From: Mesocentrotus franciscanus
Taxonomy: Eukaryota; Echinodermata; Echinoidea; Camarodonta; Strongylocentrotidae
Reading direction: 5' to 3'
Length of the DNA stretch: 64,000 nt
NCBI GenBank assembly: GCA_037976565.1
Contig: CP137668.1
Coordinates: 24,820,280 to 24,884,279 of the forward strand
The translations under genes and the position numbers were made by a program. Positions 12,070 through 23,735 of the stretch are shown here, in pieces. The notes under the pieces are model-generated. The model saw nothing but the letters and a program-made list of their open reading frames with translations, did not search any database and was not told where the DNA came from. Positions within the stretch are counted from its first letter, which is position 1. Each line of letters starts with the position of its first letter.

Positions 12070-12677
12070 GGTAAGTGGTCCAAAAGTTCATTTCCAGGTA
12101 TTAACTACATTCAATCAATAGTATCCCACTGATTAAAACTTGAATAATTACTTTAAACGCTTCAATATTTTATTATTTCATAGGTTGATAAAACATAATT
12201 GTGGGTCAAACAAAATGATCACTGTCAAATGATTTTTCTTTACCCCCACCCATCCCGTTCTTTTCTTTGTATTCTAAAAATCGAATCGTCTTCCTATGGT
12301 TATACATTTGACCTACATGTAATTAGTCCATAATGTAATCAGATCATCTACCTATTATGTTTATATGTCTACATGTAGGTGGTTAGAGAGATTTTAACTT
12401 TAAAAAGCCAACACCTGGAAATTCATTCTATGAGTCGACTTCTGTGACCTATGACCCTGAGCAAGTTACTACAAAATTAAATTGGATTGTATTCCTATGG
12501 GTATACACACTATCATCACGTTTGAAGGAAATATATCAAACAGTTCTTGAGGTTTTGCATTAAAAAGCTATATGTACCTAAAATTTTGTCAGTTGACCTC
12601 TGACCTAGACACTTCAAAATTAAATCAGATGATCTTCCTAAGGTGATACACACTATCATATTTTTAAAAGTTTTTAA

Positions 12678-13462
12678 CCCTTACTTAACTGGGGGAGGGA
12701 GGAGGGAGCCTCGGAGGCCCCCAAACAAATTTTGTTGCGCATGAACCGCCATGTTTTCGGCGATGCTGCTTCATGAGTTTTTTCTTTCAAGTCTTACGGA
12801 TCTTTTGACACCAAGTTTTTGAAAATCAGACATTCAGCTAGAGAGTTACTTGACCTATTGTGACCTAAGGTCAAGCCGAAAATTGAGAAATTTGTCATTT
12901 TGTGTACAAAATGAATGGCAAAGTGAAGTTTCTAGTTTGGTCTATAAATCAGCATAATTTTACTCTTTAGAGTTTAGTTATCATTTATTCAAGCAAAATA
13001 TTGATACGTAACAACCTCAAGTATCAGAAGTCCTAAAACAATACAATACATAAGATTAAGAATTAATAACAATAGAATACAAAAGAAGTTCATAAAACAA
13101 TGAAATACATAAGAATTGAAATAGACATGGACAATTTTTTTATGTGATAATGCCCGATAGGCTTTTTAGAAACTTTTGCCACAAAATCAACTCTGTAAAA
13201 GCTTTATTTATGTAATTGTTAATAAAAATCATTATTCATGAATTTGATTTGCATAAATTAGCATAATTGATAAAATAAGTAATTTTCAGCAAAATTATAG
13301 TGAGGTCTCTTCCTTTATGCAATTGCATAAATTAGCATAATTGATAAAATAATAGTGAGGTCTCTTCCTTTGCGCAATTTCTCAAGACGCGTGCCAAATT
13401 TCGAGGCAATCGGCCCCTCCCCCAGTCAGGGAGGTGCTCAAAATAGCCCAGTTAAGTACGGG
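12678..13462. mobile_element. piggyBac-type MITE with TTAA duplication, copy 2
   Basis: TTAA at 12674–12677 and 13463–13466, with the same inverted ends as copy 1. The tract after the left end reads GGGGGAGGGAGGAGGG, as in copy 3 and unlike the pure G tract of copy 1. The surrounding minisatellite B context is identical. Confidence 0.85.
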
Positions 13463-13715
13463 TTAAGTAACGGAACATATTTCAAGTGGTTCTTGACATA
13501 TCATGACAAGTCCTATACATGTAGTCTGAATTTTTCAAGTTGACCTCTATGACCTTTGACATACATGTACTCCAAAATCTAATCTGATCGTTTTCCTATG
13601 GTGATATATATACTATCCTTAAGTTTGAAGTTTAAAATCTCAAATGGTTCTTGAGATATCGCGATAACGATCTCAATGTATGGAATTTCATAAGTTGACC
13701 TCTGTGACCCTATGA

Positions 13716-14455
13716 CGAGCTATTTTAGGATACATAATGAGCCCTGTGACCTTTGACCTCGTGACCCCCAAATCTAATCAGTTCATTGGCTCTGCAAGAT
13801 ACATACATGAACCAAGTTTGGCGGTAATCCATCAATCGGTTCTTGAGATAATGTGATCACAAGCTATTTTGCATACATAACGAGCCCTGTGACCTTTGAC
13901 CTCATGACCCCAAAGTCTAACCAGTTGATTAGCTCTGCAAGATACATACATAACCCAAGTTTGGCGGTAATCCATCAATCGGTTCTTGAGATAACACGAT
14001 CACGAGCTATTTTTGCATACAAACGAGCCCTGTGACCTTTGACCTCGTGACCCCAAAATCTAATCAGTTCATTAGCTCTGCAAGATACATACATGACCCA
14101 AGTTTGGCGGTAATCCATCAATTGGTTCTTGAGATAACGCGATCACAAGCTATTTTTGCATACACAATGAGCCCTGTGACCTTTGACCTTTGACCTCGTG
14201 ACCCCAAAATCTAATCAGTTCATTAGCTCTGCAAGATACATCCATGACCCAAGTTTGGCGGTAATCCATCAATCGGTTCTTGAGATAACGCGATCACGAG
14301 CTATTTTTGCATACATAATGAGCCTTGTGACCTTTGACCTTGGACCTCGTGACCCCAAAATCTAATCAGTTCATTAGCTCTGCAAGATACATACATGACC
14401 CGAGTTTGGTGGTAATCCATCAATTGGTTCTTGAGATAATGCGATCACGAGAACG
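13716..14455 (+). repeat. Core minisatellite A, unit 3
   Basis: About five repeats as in units 1 and 2. One TTTGACC hexad is missing near 14035, and there are small deletions. The terminal run has changed to a GTGCGCACGTGCGTGCGG type. Confidence 0.88.
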
Positions 14456-14500
14456 GCGTGCGCACGTGCGTGCGGACGGACGGACAACCAGAAAACATAA

Positions 14501-14522
14501 TGCCGGCTACGTTATGGAGGCA
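14501..14522 (+). other. Decayed internal 3' hairpin, unit 3
   Basis: The hairpin sequence is shortened to TGCCGGCTACGTTATGGAGGCA. The long stem of units 1 and 2 is largely lost. It still sits 12 bp ahead of the ATG of the helicase ORF. Confidence 0.65.
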
Positions 14523-14533
14523 TAAAAAACTAC

Positions 14534-17130
14534 ATGAAGAAGCGTAACAAGCCTTGTATTGTCAGGTATCACAAGTTCAGTGAAAATCAAGAAGAAAGAG
14601 ATATTGCCACCACATGCTGATGCTGTACCTACCATGGCGAAATGATGAAACTGACCTCAAGAACAATCATCTGACTTATGCTGATCATTATCACACGATA
14701 TCAGATCAGATTGAGTCAAAAAGATCAGCATTAGAATCGTTCACAGAAATCATTGAAAATGCTCTTGAACGACATGAAGAAGAGGGGCCTCCTGTTCATG
14801 CCTGGGACACGCTAGATACAGGAACTCAACAAGAAACGCGGAGGTCAATGAAGAACAGTGTCAAATACACCCTGAACACAGCTTCCTTCAACCGAGCTCT
14901 GAACACACAGACACAGACATAAAAGAATCTGAAATATGTGCATCACTACCTTTGGCTGTGGAATGTCGACCTGAATATCTTATTGATGAGATATATAGAA
15001 GTAAAGTTCAATCTCTCAACCAGGAACAGCGCAAAGTGTTTGACTACATGCAAAACTGGTGCACTGATATCTTGAAAAGTGGCAAGACAACCTGCAAAGC
15101 CAAAGCCATACACCTCTTTGTAACTGGAGGAGCAGGAACAGGAAAATCTCATCTGATTTTAGCAATTCACCAAATGGCTCACGTACCTTGCAGAGGGAAG
15201 GAACCAATCCTGATGCACACAGAGTACTGTTGACAGCACCTACAGGAACTGCTGCATTCAACATTCATGGAAGTACTTTGCACTCACTGTTTCTCCTTCC
15301 TCTTGGCCAAACTAAAGGATACAAAAAGTTGAGTGATGAAAAAAGGAACACACTTTGATGCAAACTACAAGATCTTGAAATCCTGATCATGGATGAGATA
15401 TCAATGGTAGGATGTGACATGTTGATGACAATAGATCAGCGTCTAAGGGAAATAAAAGGTACAGACATCATCTTTGGTGGAATAACAGTCTTGGCCTTCG
15501 GAGATTTGTACCAGTTAGCCCCAGTGTGTCAGCGATTTGTCTTTGAAGAAGTAAAAGACCTGTTCGCTAGATTGGCAGGATCTCTATGGCAGGACAATTT
15601 CATGATAGCAGAGCTCACAGAAATCATGAGACAAAAAGATGATAAAGAATTTGCAGAACTTCTGAACAGAATAAGAGAAGGTGTCCACACAGAAGACGAT
15701 GTAGCAAATTTGCAGCAATGCTGTATCTCGTCAGAAGACAAAAATGATTTGTCAGATGCACTGCATGTGTACTCAACGAACGCAAAGGTTGATGCATACA
15801 ATGAGGACAAACTTGCACACCTGAAAGGAAGAATTAGGAAATGTGTTGCTATAGATAGGAAACCTAATACCCTGAAAGGTCATGTAATGAACAAAGACTC
15901 ACGTTTCACTGGTGGATTGCCAGCTGTCCTAGAATTGAAGATAGGGGCAAGAGTAATGCTCATTAGGAATATTGATGTGAACGATAGTCTTGTAAATGGT
16001 GCATTAGGAACAATTGTCAGCTTCAATGAATTCAATCCTTCAGTTACCAGTCCTAAGGAAGTCTTAGTCCAGTTTGACAATCCAAGAGTTGGGGCAATGG
16101 CTGGAGAAAAGACTTCTATGAATAAGGCTCAACACCCTACTGCAGTCCCTATTGGTGTCATAGAAGCAAAATTTTCAATTTCAGCACGTAATCCCGGACT
16201 AGAAATAAAAGGCAACAATTTCCTCTTCGACTATCATGGGCCACCACTATACACAAGGTGCAAGGACTCACTGTCAAGGATATAGTAGTATCTATGGAAG
16301 GGAAGTTCAATGATGGACAATGCTACGTTGCTTTGAGTAGAGTACCAAAGATGTCAGGTCTTCATCTTTTGCAGCTCACACCAAGTAAGATTAAAGCAAG
16401 CAAAGCTGTGACCAAAGAGTTGATGAGAATGAGCAATGAAATGTCATTTCAATTCTTCCATGATGAAATTGAGACTGCACTCAAGGATCCTTGCCAAACA
16501 CAAGTCATTGCTGTGCACAATATAAGATCGTTACCTGCTCATTACGATGATCTCAAGGGACTTCCATTCCTTGACAAATGTACTGCTGTGTGTCTTACAG
16601 AAAGCTGGCTTCAATCACATCACACTGCTTCCATGTACAATTTGCCAAGCTATCACCAATTACGCAGAGATAGATCCAACACAGAGAAGGGTGGTGGTCT
16701 GTGCATGTATATCAGCTCATCTGTAAGGTATCAGACCTTGGATTCATCACAAGACAAACCTGGGATGGAAATTCAGAGCATCATCCTACATCCAGTCAAT
16801 AGCTCTCCATTTCATTTGGTGACTGTCTATAGAAATCCCAAATCTTCATTGGTAGAATTCAGTGACAGATTTAGCCTACTCCTGAGGTCAGTAGGAGCAA
16901 CAGAAATACCGGCCATAATTGTTGGAGACTTCAATCTTAACCTGCTAAAAGATCAGCATTCAATGGCAGTCCAGCATGAACTGCAACACTATGGATTTCA
17001 GCAATGTATCACCAATCCAACACATGTCAGTGGATCACTGCTGGATCATGTATACTCCAACACACCCTGCACCACATGGCAAACTGCAAGCTACTATAGT
17101 GATCATGATGTCATTTGGATCGCAGTCTAA
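14534..17130 (+). pseudogene. Helentron Pif1-like helicase–endonuclease ORF, copy 3, most damaged
   Basis: Same domain order as copies 1 and 2, with more lesions. One-base deletions are seen near 14592, 14833 and 15180 (just after Walker A). The shared TGA is at 15356–15358, and the A-run deletion shared with copy 1 is near 16208. Open pieces are 14952–15233 (Walker A), 15389–16285 (Walker B, motif III) and 16258–17130 (helicase C-terminus and endonuclease with GDFN and SDH). Some A-run differences could be sequencing or assembly errors, but the non-homopolymer losses and the TGA are unlikely to be. No function is expected. Confidence 0.87.
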
Positions 17131-17738
17131 GGTAAGTGGTCCAAAAGTTCATTTCAGGTATTAACTACATTCAATCAATAGTATCCCACTGATTAAAACT
17201 TGAATAATTACTTTAAACGCTTCAATATTTTATTATTTCATAGGTTGATAAAACATAATTGTGGGTCAAACAAAATGATCACTGTCAAATGATTTTTCTT
17301 TACCCCCACCCATCCCGTTCTTTTCTTTGTATTCTAAAAATCGAATCGTCTTCCTATGGTTATACATTTGACCTACATGTAATTAGTCCATAATGTAATC
17401 AGATCATCTACCTATTATGTTTATATGTCTACATGTAGGTGGTTAGAGAGATTTTAACTTTAAAAAGCCAACACCTGGAAATTCATTCTATGAGTCGACT
17501 TCTGTGACCTATGACCCTGAGCAAGTTACTACAAAATTAAATTGGATTGTATTCCTATGGGTATACACACTATCATCACGTTTGAAGGAAATATATCAAA
17601 CAGTTCTTGAGGTTTTGCATTAAAAAGCTATATGTACCTAAAATTTTGTCAGTTGACCTCTGACCTAGACACTTCAAAATTAAATCAGATGATCTTCCTA
17701 AGGTGATACACACTATCATATTTTAAAAAAGTTTTTAA

Positions 17739-18521
17739 CCCTTACTTAACTGGGGGAGGGAGGAGGGAGCCTCGGAGGCCCCCAAACAAATTTTGTTGCG
17801 CATGAACCGCCATGTTTTCGGCGATGCTGCTTCATGAGTTTTTTCTTTCAAGTCTTACGGATCTTTTGACACCAAGTTTTTGAAAATCAGACATTCAGCT
17901 AGAGAGTTACTTGACCTATTGTGACCTAAGGTCAAGCCGAAAATTGAGAAATTTGTCATTTTGTGTACAAAATGAATGGCAAAGTGAAGTTTCTAGTTTG
18001 GTCTATAAATCAGCATAATTTTACTCTTTAGAGTTTAGTTATCATTTATTCAAGCAAAATATTGATACGTAACAACCTCAAGTATCAGAAGTCCTAAAAC
18101 AATACAATACATAAGATTAAGAATTAATAACAATAGAATACAAAAGAAGTTCATAAAACAATGAAATACATAAGAATTGAAATAGACATGGACAATTTTT
18201 TTATGTGATAATGCCCGATAGGCTTTTTAGAAACTTTTGCCACAAAATCAACTCTGTAAAAGCTTTATTTATGTAATTGTTAATAAAAATCATTATTCAT
18301 GAATTTGATTTGCATAAATTAGCATAATTGATAAAATAAGTAATTTTCAGCAAAATTATAGTGAGGTCTCTTCCTTTATGCAATTGCATAAATTAGCATA
18401 ATTGATAAAATAATAGTGAGGTCTCTTCCTTTGCGCAATTTCTCAAGACGCGTGCCAAATTTCGAGGCAATCGGCCCTCCCCAGTCAGGGAGGTGCTCAA
18501 AATAGCCCAGTTAAGTACGGG
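17739..18521. mobile_element. piggyBac-type MITE with TTAA duplication, copy 3
   Basis: TTAA at 17735–17738 and 18522–18525, with ends as in copies 1 and 2. Its G-rich tract matches copy 2. Presence at the same site in all three units shows the MITE was duplicated along with the unit. Confidence 0.85.
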
Positions 18522-18525
18522 TTAA

Positions 18526-19650
18526 GTAACGGAACATATTTCAAGTGGTTCTTGACATATCATGACAAGTCCTATACATGTAGTCTGAATTTTTCAAGTT
18601 GACCTCTATGACCTTTGACATACATGTACTCCAAAATCTAATCTGATCGTTTTCCTATGGTGATATATATACTATCCTTAAGTTTGAAGTTTAAAATCTC
18701 AAATGGTTCTTGAGATATCGCGATAACGAGCTGAAGACATGGAATTTCACAAGTTGACCTCTGTGACCCTTGACCTACATGCTCCAAAATCTAAACAGAT
18801 CGTCTTCCTATGGTGATACATACTATCATTAAGTTTGAAGTGAAAATTCTCCAGTGGTTCTTGAGATATCGCGATAACGATCTCAATGTATGGAATTTCA
18901 TAAGTTGACCTCTGTGACCCTTGACCTTTGACCTACGTGCTCCAAAATCTAATCAGATTGTCTTCCTATGGTGATACACACTATCATTAAGTTTGAAGTT
19001 TAAATCTCCAGTGGTTCTTGAGATATTATGATAACAATCTCAATGTATGGAATTTCATAAGTTGACCTCTGTGACCCTTGACCTTTGGCCTACGTGCTCC
19101 AAAATCTAATCAGATCGTCTTCCTATGGTGATACATACTATCCTTAAGTTTGAAGTTTTTACATCTCCAGTGGTTCTTGAGATATCATGATAACAATCTC
19201 AATGTATGGAATTTCATAAGTTGACCTCTATGACCCTTGACCTTTGACCTACGTGCTCCAAAATATAATCAGATTGTTTTCCTATAGTGATACACACTAT
19301 CACTAAGTTTGAAGTTTAAATCTCCAGTGGTTCTTGAGATATCATGATAACAATCTCAATGTATGGAATTTCATAAGTTGACCTCTGTGACCCTTGACCT
19401 TTGACATACATACATACTATCCTGAAGTTTGAAGTTTAAATCTCAAATGGTTCTTGAGATATCGCGCTAACAAACTCAATACAAGGAATTTCATAAGTTG
19501 ACCTCTGTGACCTGTGACCTTTGACCTACGTACTCCAAAATCTAATCAGATCGTCTTCCTATGGTGATAAATACTATTCCCGAGTCTTAAGTTTAAATCT
19601 TAAATGGTTCTTGAGATATTGTGATAACGGTCAAACGGGACGGACGTACG
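18526..19650 (+). repeat. Minisatellite B, terminal full-length tract (about six to seven repeats)
   Basis: Repeats of ~150–165 bp follow one another from about 18560 to 19630, each with 'gttgacctctgtgaccc', 'tgacctttgacctacgtg', 'ccaaaatctaatcagat' and 'ggttcttgagatatc'. Only this last unit keeps the full tract. Units 1 and 2 break off within the second repeat after the MITE. The tract ends in an ACGG run (19640–19656) like that after minisatellite A, so A and B are diverged forms of one core-repeat design. Confidence 0.85.
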
Positions 19651-19670
19651 GACGGACAACCCGAACATGA

Positions 19671-19706
19671 TGCCTCCGCACCACCTTCGTGGCGGAGGCA
19701 TAAAAA
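19671..19706 (+). other. Helentron 3' terminus of the array
   Basis: Stem TGCCTCCGC…GCGGAGGCA with a short CACCTTCGTG-type loop, then TAAAAA. It matches in design the internal hairpins and the end of the solo element. The sequence beyond it shows no further similarity to the array. Confidence 0.8.
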
Positions 19707-21173
19707 TAGTACGGTACTACGCAATGGAGCGTATCGGAGCTGGCCAGATGCAGAGCTGGCCAGATGCGGCAAGAAACCCACTGTCCAATCAGAGACGACG
19801 TATTCATGAATATGCATTTCCATTTTGAAAGGTCATATTAATCGTATTTATTGTATACTAAACGTTGTATGTCAGACCATTTTTCTGAATTTGTCAACGC
19901 ATCAACCCAAGTTCCTAATAAGCAATTATACCTTGTTTTTAATTATGAAATATATTTTGAAGTTATATTACCTAGCATTTTGTCTTTATTATTTTATTTT
20001 ACGGCTTGTACTGCAGCTGATGAGCTGCCGATCACCCATGTATATATTGTACACTGTGCATGCTGCCGTACCAACGCGATCGAGCAAGTGCGCAGATAGG
20101 GATAGGCGCTTAGTATGGGACTAAACAGCGTGTGTGAAAAGCCCCAAAAGTTGGTCCGGGGTTAAGGATGGAACAGGGCTATAAAGCAAAGAACGGGGTT
20201 AAGCAAAACAAGTGTGAAAAGGGTATAAGAATATAAGTGGACATAATGTCCTGTTCACTGTTAACAAGCACACCACCACCCAAGAGTAATCATATTCTTT
20301 CTCCTTCAAATTACTGGTAGGTGTACGACATTGTAGAGGAACCAAATACTGTTTTTTCTCTTGAATGGATAAAGAGCTGCATAAGTTACCTCTACAGGTA
20401 TAAACTGAGAAAAATGATACCTATTTTTACTCAGAGCATATGCATTATATGTCCTAAATTTTTGCAACGTAACACTGAATTTTGAACTTATCCAGGTCAT
20501 TGTAGCCAAGTTTTAAAATCCTTGGAGTACTGTAAACGCTGTTATTTTCGCGCTGAGTGACCCCAAAACATATTAGCAGGTTCTTAAATCCACGTTGCAC
20601 GCAATTCAGCTCGTTCAAAACACGCATAAGAAGTCATGCACTCTATTTGCGGGTTTTAATGTTCGCGGACACTGACTTTAGCACGAAATCCGCACAAAAT
20701 AAAGCACCGTGAATATTACCACGTTTACAGTATACCCTAATCATGGGTACAATATTCAAGATTTTTTAAGTGCAAATATATTTAAGTGATTGAAATAAAA
20801 ATCTATCAACAAATTCTTGAAGTACACATGCTTGAATTTTCAGGCATTATGGGTATCTGTGGTGTTAAACATCTGTTTGGCAAATGCAGGAAAAAAAAAA
20901 ACATGACAAGTTGTTGGAACGTTTTCCCTATTCTGAGTTTTGAGAAACGTTTACCTCAGTATTTGGTTTTCTTGGCTATTTTTCTTTCCATAACGTTGTG
21001 AATGTAATGCGTATCATATTCCCTACCTTAAATATAAAAGCAAAAAATACCTTTACGCTCTTCATAAAGTTAGAACTAAACAACTGTGTCTAGCTAGTTA
21101 CAACCATGCAAACAATAGAGCAAAACTCCCGTTGCTGCATGCACTTAATTTCTGGTGTGGGGAAAATTTCCAA
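19707..21173. other. Presumed ORP intron sequence, no gene recognised
   Basis: No exon with ORD motifs and consensus splice sites is visible on the minus strand. Around 20105–20225 there is repetitive-looking sequence with two 'gtgtgaaaag' motifs. The rest is unique-looking AT-rich DNA. Confidence 0.5.
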
Positions 21174-21352
21174 TTGGGGACCAGGGGGGCATTTCATCAA
21201 CACTTGTCCACCGACAACTGTCGGCGCCGACTAAATTTGACCAATCAGAGGCCTGGAAAATAGTCGGTGACAATAAAATTGTCAGTGAAAATGATATTAG
21301 TCGGTGAAAACCACCGACTAATTGTTTCATGAAACGCCCCCCTGGTCCCCAA
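21174..21352. mobile_element. Small MITE with 24-bp terminal inverted repeats
   Basis: The left end TTGGGGACCAGGGGGGC and the right end GCCCCCCTGGTCCCCAA continue inward with one mismatch. The interior carries several 'ccgacta'/'tagtcgg' inverted motifs. It is 179 bp with no coding capacity; the target duplication is unclear. Confidence 0.85.
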
Positions 21353-21984
21353 TATTCAAGTCAAACCTGGGTTCTGCATGACCTATAATGACTCGGGCCT
21401 AGAAAGAAGACGCGACAATGTTCCAGAGTAATGCCATTGAGAATGTTAAAAGCAAGCTTCCAAGATGAATTTCTACTTATAAAGTCATTGGTGTTTTCTG
21501 TTTTTAATTCGTTTTTTTTTTTTCTTCTTCTCTTTTTGAGGTTGCTTGATTATCGCAAGACATTCCTAGCCACAGAAATCTTTCACCTGCAATTTTACAT
21601 CATAAAGCTGTGTTCACCATCACTGCACATCTTTTTGCTGGAGCCATCGTCAAATTTTTAACAATTGTTTGTCCAAAGGAGGAAATATAGGAGTTTTTTT
21701 TACAGTGCTTAAAGGGTGATTATGGTATTTCAGAGGGTAAAACTGCCCAAGCCTCAAGTATCTTATCCTCTACTGAAAGCCAGAAGCTGAAATCTAAATA
21801 AAATACTATGAGTTACTGCCAATGTACATTTCATCTAAAGTTATGCTCTATCATGGTAACATAAGGGTTAAGATCCTTATAAATCAACTAACATCTTTAC
21901 CCTAAATATTCACATTGTGGAACTGAGGCGACCATGTCATACACTGTTGTGTTAACACAAAAAGATCCATGTGATCATACTTAC
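21353..21984. other. Intron downstream of exon P
   Basis: Begins at the GTAAGTATG donor of exon P. T-rich tracts and unique-looking sequence, with no further exon seen. Confidence 0.5.
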
Positions 21985-22161
21985 TTTGGAAGCTTGATGG
22001 TAACGACACCTTTGGGTTGGACCTCCATACTCTTGCCCCAGAACTTGAGTTTAGGATGGACAGCACCATGGAACTCAAAGTGAGGTGAGCTGGCGTGGAA
22101 GGCACTGACGGGCGGATGATGGGAGACCTGCTCTAACAGCATCTTGGTGTCAATGTCATCT
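21985..22161 (-). CDS. OSBPL1A-like: ORP exon P: ORD core with EQVSHHPP fingerprint
   Basis: Acceptor TTTCAG|AGATG and donor CCAAA|GTAAGT. The 59 codons include LLEQVSHHPPVSAFHA and HPKLKFWGKSMEVQPKG. EQVSHHPP is the family fingerprint, with the paired histidines that contact phosphoinositide head groups in studied ORPs. The exon enters in phase 2 from exon O and leaves in phase 2. It is the last coding exon seen. In human OSBPL1A about 300 more residues follow, so exons must lie beyond position 1 or have been lost. Confidence 0.95.
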
Positions 22162-22985
22162 CTGAAAGAAACAAAACATCCAGTCTCACCTGTTAAGGCT
22201 TCATCAGACAGACCTCACTGATAATGATGACATTAACTGTAAGGATAACTCATTTCCAAATCACTTCCCTGTTTTTTTTAAGGCAAATTAATAAGAAAAT
22301 TGATGTAGGCCAGACTTCCTGGATTTATGCTGATGAGCATCCATCAATGATTTTATCATCTTGTCGGGATCTCTCGCTGAGTGATTTCTTTTTTAACGAC
22401 AAGCCTCGATAATACCCATGAGCCGATAATTGTAATCCTCTGATGTTACGTCAGTGGCAGAAGAAGAGAAGATAGCAGTGTCCATAGCACTTGATTGACA
22501 GAACAAACAATTTGATTGTTGTGAAAATAGGTGATGTCTGACCACTTTTATTACTATCAGTACATGCATTTATAACAGCACTATTGTCCTTTGAAAAGAC
22601 ATTAATCTATATTTGCCTTAATTTGTACATGTATATGCTTATATCCAACTCAAGGCCAGGACGACATCTTTTTACGCTATCTGTAATGTATTGCACAAGA
22701 AGAATCTTGCAAACCAAAAACTTTGATGATTACATGCAGAGTGATAATTTTGGAATATGTAATGAACATTTTATCCCTTCTCCTTGTGATTTCATACACT
22801 TTATACCACTCATATATATTAATAATGACTGAAAATGTTATTCGCTATAAAATACATGCTTGTGTAAACCATAATATTTCACAATATCTGACAAAAAACA
22901 TCATATGAAATCATACTCATATGTTGCATGAGCGTATTTGATTGAGGACGATACACAAATCTAGAATATATATGCAATACTTTAC
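22162..22985. other. Intron between exons O and P
   Basis: About 0.8 kb, AT-rich, without a recognisable gene or repeat family. Confidence 0.7.
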
Positions 22986-23083
22986 CTTGACAACTCGTAT
23001 GTTTCTCCCAAGAGTGGATTGAAGGGTTTGCCAAATCTGTCTACGTTTGAAGCTGATGCAGAAACAACAAAGGCCGTTACATA
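22986..23083 (-). CDS. OSBPL1A-like: ORP exon O: start of the ORD barrel
   Basis: Acceptor TGTACAG|TATG and donor TCAAG|GTAAAG. It encodes YVTAFVVSASASNVDRFGKP followed by FNPLLGETYELSR. GKPFNPLLGETYE is strongly conserved in ORP ORD domains, and this exon alone identifies the family. It enters in phase 0 from exon N and leaves in phase 2 into exon P. Confidence 0.95.
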
Positions 23084-23569
23084 CTGTACACAGAAAGGGG
23101 GAAGAGAAAATAATTTTTTTGGATTAAAAATGATGATTGAAAGTCTGGTGAAAAAAGGTGAGTATCTACATGCTGAAGTTAAGTTAATCTTAAACATTAA
23201 TGACAAAAAACATACAACAAGCATAAATAAAGCAATTAGATGTGCAGGTACATTGTCAGTGTACATAATGGTATCGGTATATTGAATTTCATGCACAAGA
23301 AACCCAGGTTGACCGCAAGAAGATACTTCTGTGCCTGACAGCCTGAGACAGGTTCATCTGGTGATACGACCTTTGCTTTGGCGACATTTTGCAAAAGAAT
23401 TAGGATTAAGGTTGAGTTGCAATTAGTTTTTAGGTACACTGTAAGTTTTAGCATTATGGTTAGAGTTGGATTCAGGGCCCAAAGTTACGAATGCAGTTTA
23501 ATACTGTAGGGAATCAATCATGGGGCAATTGTTGCAGGAGAATGTGCGGTAAATTGTCTTTTCCTTATT

Positions 23570-23735
23570 CAAATATTTATTTTGGTTGTCTTTTGTCTTT
23601 TTCTTAATAGTGATTGTACTCTAGTACTAAGTGTACATGTATCATTATTAATCATACATGTACTCTAAGTATTAGAGTACAATCAATAAGAAAAGACAAA
23701 AGACGACCGAAATAAATAATCAAATAAAGATACAC
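23570..23735. repeat. Inverted repeat (hairpin)
   Basis: 'ttattttggttgtcttttgt' is mirrored downstream by 'acaaaagacgaccgaaataa', and 'gattgtactctagtacta' by 'tattagagtacaatc'. The loop contains 'gtacatgtatcattattaatc'. Probably a fold-back MITE remnant; there is no coding sequence. Confidence 0.75.

Larger units (their letters stand above)
3418..19706 (+). mobile_element. Helentron-like (Helitron2) tandem array, three ~5.08-kb units between single 5' and 3' ends
   Basis: The array starts with ACTAGATGGAA and a palindrome ACTGCGCGCAGT. It ends with a stem TGCCTCCGC…GCGGAGGCA followed by TAAAAA. Between these ends lie three near-identical units: 3553–8633, 8634–13715 and 13716 to about 18727. 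Each carries ~150-bp core repeats, an ACGT/ACGG run, a hairpin, a Pif1-helicase plus endonuclease ORF, and a second minisatellite interrupted by a TTAA MITE. Subterminal palindrome, core tandem repeats, tetranucleotide tail and 3' hairpin are known for Helentrons and their short relatives (DINE-1/HINE, bivalve pearl, sea urchin Tsp). No Rep nuclease domain is present. Removing two units would leave about 6.1 kb, the inferred size before triplication. Confidence 0.85.

Noticed and set aside
13355..13543. 62-codon open frame in unit 2
   Set aside because: Lies across the right end of the nested MITE and minisatellite B and is not open as a matching protein in unit 1 or 3.
4389..17130. Three cellular PIF1 helicase genes
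   Set aside because: The helicase is fused to an AP-type endonuclease, shares a stop codon in all copies, and lies between Helentron ends; it is transposon-derived and broken.
3553..19650. CRISPR-like regular repeats
   Set aside because: Repeats of ~150 bp without unique spacers, in a eukaryotic transposon; these are core minisatellites, not a CRISPR array.
3418..19706. Array as a pure assembly artefact
   Set aside because: The copies differ by scattered substitutions, distinct ACGT/ACGG runs and private indels, which is more than duplicated contigs would show; copy number still needs long reads.
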